From assembly GCA_964444885.1 (NCBI GenBank), contig CAYUIZ010000048.1:1-20886 (forward strand): a DNA stretch of 20,886 nucleotides, written 5' to 3'. Positions 17,012 through 20,886 of this stretch are shown here, piece after piece; within the stretch, counting starts at the first letter, position 1, and each line of letters begins with the position of its first letter. Origin of the DNA: CAYRGQ01 sp964444885. GTDB taxonomy: Bacteria; Bacteroidota; Bacteroidia; Sphingobacteriales; Sphingobacteriaceae. A program made the translations under genes and the position numbers. The notes under the pieces were generated by a model, which was given only the letters and a program-made list of their open reading frames with translations, searched no databases and was not told where the DNA came from.

Positions 17012-17014
17012 ACG

Positions 17015-17383
17015 ATGAACGTTCTCGGCAACCTAGTCTGGCTCGTGTTTGGCGGACTTTTCGTCTTCCTTGGGTATGTCCTGGGAGGCATCGTGCTCTG
17101 CCTGACCATTATCGGGATTCCCTTTGGGATTCAGTTATTTAAAATCGGAATCGCTTCACTGGTGCCATTCGGCATGCAGGTCGGCGAAAAACCGGCGGGA
17201 ACGGGGTGCCTGTCCACGTTTATGAATATCCTGTGGCTTCTCTGTGGCGGCCTTTGGGTAGCGGGCAGCCACCTATTGTTCGGGGCGATTCTATGTATCA
17301 CCATCATCGGCATTCCCTTCGGTATGCAGCATTTCAAGCTGATGGGCCTCGCGCTGACGCCCTTTGGCAAAGAGTTGCGTTGA
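17015..17383 (+). CDS. YccF domain-containing inner-membrane protein
   Basis: The 122-residue hydrophobic protein consists of two similar halves, the YccF (DUF307) arrangement. The first half has GNLVWLVFGGL then LTIIGIPFGIQLFKIGIASLVPFG; the second has MNILWLLCGGLW then ITIIGIPFGMQHFKLMGLALTPFG. Each half carries a membrane pair and a conserved IIGIPFG turn. The function of YccF proteins is not established. It starts three bases after the hisS stop and lies 87 bases before galK, so it is probably read through from hisS. Confidence 0.9.
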   Translation: MNVLGNLVWLVFGGLFVFLGYVLGGIVLCLTIIGIPFGIQLFKIGIASLVPFGMQVGEKPAGTGCLSTFMNILWLLCGGLWVAGSHLLFGAILCITIIGIPFGMQHFKLMGLALTPFGKELR

Positions 17384-17437
17384 GAAGGCAAGTGGGTAGA
17401 ACAGCCGCGCTTGGCATAAATAAAGATTTGGAACACG

Positions 17438-17455
17438 TACCTCCCGCAGGAGGTA
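17438..17455 (+). other. Hairpin in the galK leader
   Basis: TACCTCC-cgca-GGAGGTA is a perfect 7-base-pair stem with a 4-base loop, 15 bases upstream of the galK ATG at 17471. The right arm holds a GGAGG purine tract, but at 17 bases from the ATG it is too far for a normal Shine-Dalgarno. No T-tract follows. It may stabilise or control the galK message. Confidence 0.4.
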
Positions 17456-17470
17456 ACAACCGCGATAACC

Positions 17471-18646
17471 ATGACCACAACACATTCAGATAACGTAAGG
17501 CACCAAGCCATTCGACAGGCATTTGCTAGCCGGTTTGGGGGCGAGCCCTTGCTCGTGCGCTCGCCGGGGCGGGTAAATTTGATCGGCGAACACACGGACT
17601 ATAACCAAGGGCTTGTACTTCCGGCGGCGATCGATAAGGATATCTTGTTGGCCATTGGAAAGCGGGATGACGACCGTATCCACCTTTATTCCGTGGATCA
17701 AGATGAAAGCTACCAAACAGCGACACAGGCGTGGCAAAAAAGCCCTTCGTTGTGGCCGGATTACCTAATTGGCGTCGTGATGCAGTTGTTCAAGCGTGGG
17801 TACCACGTTGGCGGTTTTAATTTGGTCTTTGGCGGAAACATTCCCCAAGGGGCGGGCCTGTCTTCGTCGGCGGCGTTGGAATGCGCGACAGCCTTTGGTC
17901 TTTCGGAGCTTTTTGGGCTGCGGTTGGAAAAGTTGGATATTGCCCTGATCGCACAAGCCGCCGAAAACGAGTTCGTAGGCGTCAAGTGCGGCCTGATGGA
18001 CCAATTTGCCAGCGTTTTTGGAAAAACCGACCACTTAATCAAGCTCGATTGCCGGGATTTCAGTTACGAGTACATCCCGTTCAAGCAGGATGGCATTCGC
18101 GTGGTGCTTTTTGATACGCGTGTGAAGCATTCGCTGGCCTCGTCTGCCTACAATACCCGGCGTGAGGAATGCGAATACGGCGTTTCCCTGATTGCGAGAC
18201 ACCATCCCGAGGTGAGCAGTCTGCGTGACGCTACGCTCGAACAGGTTGAACGGATTATCAAGCCCGTGGATGAGGTCGTCTACCGCCGTTGCCGCTATGT
18301 CGTGTCTGAGTTGCAGCGCCTGCAGGCCGGTTGCGAAGATTTGAAAAAAGCCGATTTCGCGTCTTTTGGCCAGCGCATGTTTGAGACCCACGATGGCCTC
18401 CAACACGATTACGCCGTGAGTTGCGATGAGCTGGATGTATTGGTCGAGTTGGTGCGGAATGAGCCGGCGGTGCTCGGTGCGCGTATGATGGGCGGTGGAT
18501 TTGGCGGTTGCACGATTAACTTGGTGCAGGCTGATGCGCTCGACCGCGTCGTCAGTGAAGTTAGTGAAGCCTACCAGGCACGCACGGGGATGGCGCTCGA
18601 AACGTATATCGGGCAGGTAGGTGCGGGAACGAGCCGGATACTTTAG
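17471..18646 (+). CDS. galK: Galactokinase
   Basis: Phosphorylates galactose with ATP to galactose-1-phosphate, the entry step of the Leloir pathway, in the cytoplasm. The 391-residue protein shows the GHMP kinase layout: the galactokinase signature GRVNLIGEHTDYN (residues 33-45, with catalytic Arg34), the ATP loop PQGAGLSSSAALE (125-137), CGLMDQFAS with the catalytic base Asp177, and the C-terminal GARMMGGGFGGCTIN (336-350). Length is typical. The start MTTTHSDNVR is the first ATG in the frame after the leader hairpin. Unusually, no galT, galM, epimerase or sugar transporter is adjacent; the gene follows yccF and hisS. A near-match to the -7 element (AAGATTTG, about 17424-17431) lies upstream, so it may have its own promoter. 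Confidence 0.96.
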   Translation: MTTTHSDNVRHQAIRQAFASRFGGEPLLVRSPGRVNLIGEHTDYNQGLVLPAAIDKDILLAIGKRDDDRIHLYSVDQDESYQTATQAWQKSPSLWPDYLIGVVMQLFKRGYHVGGFNLVFGGNIPQGAGLSSSAALECATAFGLSELFGLRLEKLDIALIAQAAENEFVGVKCGLMDQFASVFGKTDHLIKLDCRDFSYEYIPFKQDGIRVVLFDTRVKHSLASSAYNTRREECEYGVSLIARHHPEVSSLRDATLEQVERIIKPVDEVVYRRCRYVVSELQRLQAGCEDLKKADFASFGQRMFETHDGLQHDYAVSCDELDVLVELVRNEPAVLGARMMGGGFGGCTINLVQADALDRVVSEVSEAYQARTGMALETYIGQVGAGTSRIL

Positions 18647-18735
18647 CCTTCGGACACACGACCGTAGCAGACGGGCCTCGCCTACCCTGCGAAGGGATTT
18701 AGCATTAATTAACAAATATTTATCGGTAATCCCGT

Positions 18736-18743
18736 TATATTTG
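18736..18743 (+). promoter_or_regulatory. Putative -7 promoter element for the S8 protease
   Basis: TATATTTG is an exact TAnnTTTG match 108 bases upstream of ATG 18852. Transcription from here would give a leader of about 100 bases that contains the foldable segment at 18772-18819. Confidence 0.5.
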
Positions 18744-18771
18744 ACACTTGTGGCCGCTGCCGTTGCAAGCG

Positions 18772-18819
18772 CCTAGAAAAGTGCGATACACCCGATTTTG
18801 AGCGGGTCGCGAATCTAGG
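18772..18819 (+). other. Foldable leader segment before the S8 protease
   Basis: Nested inverted repeats form an interrupted hairpin: CCTAGA (18772-18777) pairs with TCTAGG (18814-18819), GCG (18783-18785) with CGC (18808-18810), and ACCCG (18790-18794) with CGGGT (18803-18807) around an 8-base loop. It lies inside the inferred leader. No known riboswitch is recognised. Pairing is read from sequence; a regulatory role is inference. Confidence 0.4.
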
Positions 18820-18851
18820 GGAACAGGCCCGCCAAAAAAAGAAGGAAAATA

Positions 18852-20462
18852 ATGAAGTCAAACGTTATCATTTTTGCACTTATTGCCCTTATGCTTCCCT
18901 TCCTTGCGGGAGCGCAGTCTAAGACACCGCCACCAAACTGGTTTAACTTAGACTATGAAGAAGACGGGGTGATGGGTATCAGTACCGAAAAAGCGTATCG
19001 TGAGCTGTTGCCGGGTAAAGTGGGCAAAACTGTAGTCGTCGCGGTTATCGACGGCGGGATAGACGTGGACCACGAAGACTTGCGCGACGTGATGTGGGTA
19101 AACATCAGCGACAGCGCGGCCACCGGCATCGATGCGGACGGCAACGGCTATATTAATGACCGGCACGGCTGGAATTTTCTGGGTAATGCTTCCGGGGAGA
19201 ACGTGCAATACGACAATTTGGAGATGACCCGCCTATTGCGGGATCTGGAACCGAAATACGGGTCGGTGCTGCCTTCCACGACATTGAGCGAAGCGGAACG
19301 CCGCGAGTTTAACGAATATCAACGCATGGTGTCTGACTACGCAGCCAAAATGCAACAGGCTAACTCGGGTCAGTATAACTACATCGCGATGAAACGCATG
19401 GCTGACTCGATTGTGTCACGCATTGGCGTGGAAAATCCGACGCTGAGTGATTTCAGCGCGTATGATCCGGCAAACGATATGGAGCGCATGTTGTTGCGGA
19501 TCATTCGTTCGGAGCTGAAGGACGAACCTGATTTCAGCAAGTTTTATGAGCAGCTGTCTGACGGCGTAGAGTACTTTACCAATCAAGTCAAATACCACCT
19601 GAATAAGGACTTCGACCCGCGCCATATCGTGGGCGATGACTACGAAAACAGCTACGAACGATACTACGGAAACGCGGACGTTACCGGGCCTGACGCGGAG
19701 CACGGTACGCACGTGGCAGGGATTATCGGTGCCGTTCGCGACAACGGAATTGGCATCAAAGGGGTGGCAGACAACGTTCGCATCATGGCGTTGCGGACCG
19801 TGCCCGACGGCGATGAACACGACAAGGACGTGGCGAATGCCATCCGGTACGCCGTGGAAAACGGTGCAATGGTAATCAACATGAGTTTTGGCAAAGGCTA
19901 CGCCAAGGACAAACAAGTGGTGGATGATGCCGTACGGTACGCCATCGAAAATGATGTGCTGCTGGTGCACGCTGCAGGCAATGACGGTAAAAATATCGAC
20001 GAGACGCCCAACTTCCCCAATAAGCATTACGTAGACAGTTTGGGCATTAACAAAGGCGCTGCGGACGCTTGGATCACGGTGGGGGCTAGCCAGTGGGAGA
20101 ACGACAACGAGCTGGTCGCTTCCTTCTCTAACTACGGGCGACGCTCGGTGGATGTATTCGCGCCCGGTGTTAAAATTCACTCGACTATGCCCGGTTCGAC
20201 CTATAAGGACCAGCAGGGAACAAGTATGGCGGCTCCGGTCGTTGCCGGGCTAGCCGCGCTGATTCGCTCCTACTACCCCGAACTGTCAGCCGTGGAGGTC
20301 AAAGACATTATTCTGGACTCCGTGACACCGGTTTCCCAGCGGGTTAAAATCCAGGGCGAAGACGGCCGCAATACCCGAGTGTCCCTCGACAACATCAGCG
20401 TGTCCGGCGGTGTTGTCAACGCCTATCGGGCGTTACAGCTCGCCAGCGAGCGCGCGAATTAG
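18852..20462 (+). CDS. Exported S8 family (subtilisin-like) serine peptidase
   Basis: The 536-residue protein has a signal peptide (hydrophobic residues 4-20, cut near GAQ) and a subtilase domain. The catalytic triad is complete: Asp67 in VIDGGID, His284 in HGTHVAGIIGA, and Ser458 in GTSMAAPVVAGLAAL; the oxyanion Asn377 is in AAGNDG. Between the Asp and His the protein carries about 216 residues, compared with about 30 in subtilisin; the extra part (about 115-265) is helical and highly charged. The catalytic domain runs nearly to the end, with no clear C-terminal sorting domain for type IX secretion, so a periplasmic site is likely. There is no separate I9-type propeptide visible. The start has an AAGGA tract 6 bases upstream. 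It appears to be a single transcription unit, with 205 bases since galK. Substrate unknown. Confidence 0.94.
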   Translation: MKSNVIIFALIALMLPFLAGAQSKTPPPNWFNLDYEEDGVMGISTEKAYRELLPGKVGKTVVVAVIDGGIDVDHEDLRDVMWVNISDSAATGIDADGNGYINDRHGWNFLGNASGENVQYDNLEMTRLLRDLEPKYGSVLPSTTLSEAERREFNEYQRMVSDYAAKMQQANSGQYNYIAMKRMADSIVSRIGVENPTLSDFSAYDPANDMERMLLRIIRSELKDEPDFSKFYEQLSDGVEYFTNQVKYHLNKDFDPRHIVGDDYENSYERYYGNADVTGPDAEHGTHVAGIIGAVRDNGIGIKGVADNVRIMALRTVPDGDEHDKDVANAIRYAVENGAMVINMSFGKGYAKDKQVVDDAVRYAIENDVLLVHAAGNDGKNIDETPNFPNKHYVDSLGINKGAADAWITVGASQWENDNELVASFSNYGRRSVDVFAPGVKIHSTMPGSTYKDQQGTSMAAPVVAGLAALIRSYYPELSAVEVKDIILDSVTPVSQRVKIQGEDGRNTRVSLDNISVSGGVVNAYRALQLASERAN

Positions 20463-20546
20463 CAAAAAAGCAGGCCAAACCGGAGCTGTACTATACTATA
20501 GCGGGGATTGTTGCGTTTAATCAATACACACGAAACATAGCCGCTT

Positions 20547-20750
20547 ATGATTAAAATCTCTACACAACGAAAGAAAGTGCCCGCAATCATCAGACAGGTC
20601 AGGCCCCTCGGCTTTCATCACTTGGAATTGCGCGAGCAACAGGCCTATGACGATTTGAAGGCGCAGCTGGATACATTGTTGCTCCAGCCCAGTCCCACTT
20701 GCGTGCAGGAAATCCTGCGGTATGGCGAGTTTGTCGAAGAAAACAGCTAG
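20547..20750 (+). CDS. Small hypothetical protein (67 residues)
   Basis: I do not recognise a family. The 67-residue sequence has a basic N-terminus (KISTQRKKVPAIIRQVRP), then an amphipathic stretch HHLELREQQAYDDLKAQLDTLL likely to be helical, and an acidic end (ILRYGEFVEENS). It has no membrane segment or signal peptide and should be cytoplasmic. The composition is protein-like and it fills the gap after the protease with an ATG start, but its short length makes it less certain than its neighbours. Confidence 0.55.
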   Translation: MIKISTQRKKVPAIIRQVRPLGFHHLELREQQAYDDLKAQLDTLLLQPSPTCVQEILRYGEFVEENS

Positions 20751-20780
20751 CATTTCGGTGCCCGGACGGTAACGAGGTCG

Positions 20781-20799
20781 CCGGTTTGGCGAAAGCCGG
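20781..20799. other. Hairpin between converging gene ends
   Basis: CCGGTTT-ggcg-AAA(g)CCGG forms a 7-base-pair stem with a one-base bulge. It lies between the end of the small protein gene and the possible minus-strand gene end at 20823. No T-tract is present, so a terminator role is only possible. Confidence 0.25.
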
Positions 20800-20822
20800 T
20801 TAGGTGGCGCGCTTCAGTCGTG

Positions 20823-20886
20823 CTATCGCTTCTTTTCGAGATCACGTGCCGTGTGACTAATTCCGCCTGCGTCGAGGATGCGATAA
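20823..20886 (-). CDS. Possible C-terminal end of a gene cut by the window edge
   Basis: Read on the minus strand, the last 64 bases encode YRILDAGGISHTARDLEKKR followed by TAG. The protein-like composition and an open frame running off the edge suggest the end of a coding region, but 20 codons are too few to be sure or to name a family. Confidence 0.25.
   Translation of the reverse strand, partial: YRILDAGGISHTARDLEKKR

Noticed and set aside
18647..18695. Complementary CCTTCG (18647) and CGAAGG (18690) after galK, considered as a terminator.
   Set aside because: The arms are 37 bases apart with only patchy internal pairing, and no T-tract follows.
18713..18922. Open frame of about 69 codons before and into the protease gene, with seven Cys (TCGRCRCKRLEKC and later CTYCPY).
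   Set aside because: There is no ATG, GTG or TTG start in the frame, it spans the promoter-like box, and its second half is a shadow of the protease signal peptide. It may be a remnant, but coding cannot be supported.

Overview
The window comes from a Bacteroidota chromosome, most likely the Sphingobacteriaceae or a close relative (the family is an inference; moderate GC, near 50%). The signs are the mix of gene families (a Bacteroidota-type outer-membrane beta-barrel receptor with a carboxypeptidase-regulatory-like N-terminus, a YfhO protein, a long NtrY-like kinase), AT-rich translation starts with few Shine-Dalgarno sites, and at least six exact copies of the Bacteroidota -7 promoter element TAnnTTTG placed just upstream of genes. 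I see no insertion sequence, prophage, CRISPR array, tRNA or rRNA. The region reads as ordinary chromosome, densely coded on both strands.

Layout. 59-3814 (+): a very large membrane histidine kinase. 3857-4780 (-): a membrane-anchored coiled-coil protein of unknown function. 5032-5634 (+): a TRIC/UPF0126 channel protein. 5667-6239 (-): peptide deformylase. 6478-8985 (+): a YfhO membrane protein whose end overlaps the end of RNase HII (8972-9568, -). 9739-13417 (+): a two-gene unit of a secreted protein with a possible sugar-binding-like fold and an outer-membrane TonB-dependent-type receptor. 13443-15440 (-): a two-gene unit of an atypical short-chain dehydrogenase and a DUF89/ARMT1-type protein. 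15635-18646 (+): hisS, a YccF membrane protein and galK. 18852-20462 (+): an exported subtilisin-like protease. 20547-20750 (+): a small hypothetical protein. The last 64 bases may hold the C-terminal end of a minus-strand gene.

How the genes work together. Most genes are housekeeping and functionally unrelated (def, rnhB, hisS, galK). Two pairs look like functional units: the secreted protein with its outer-membrane receptor (35 bases apart), and the SDR with the DUF89 protein (33 bases apart), which may act in metabolite handling or repair. The best unexplained signals are the SDR active site that lacks Tyr and Lys, the SDR-DUF89 pairing, the glycine-rich stretches in both proteins of the receptor pair, and foldable leaders ahead of hisS, galK and the S8 protease. 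I found no clear evidence of a wholly new multi-gene system.
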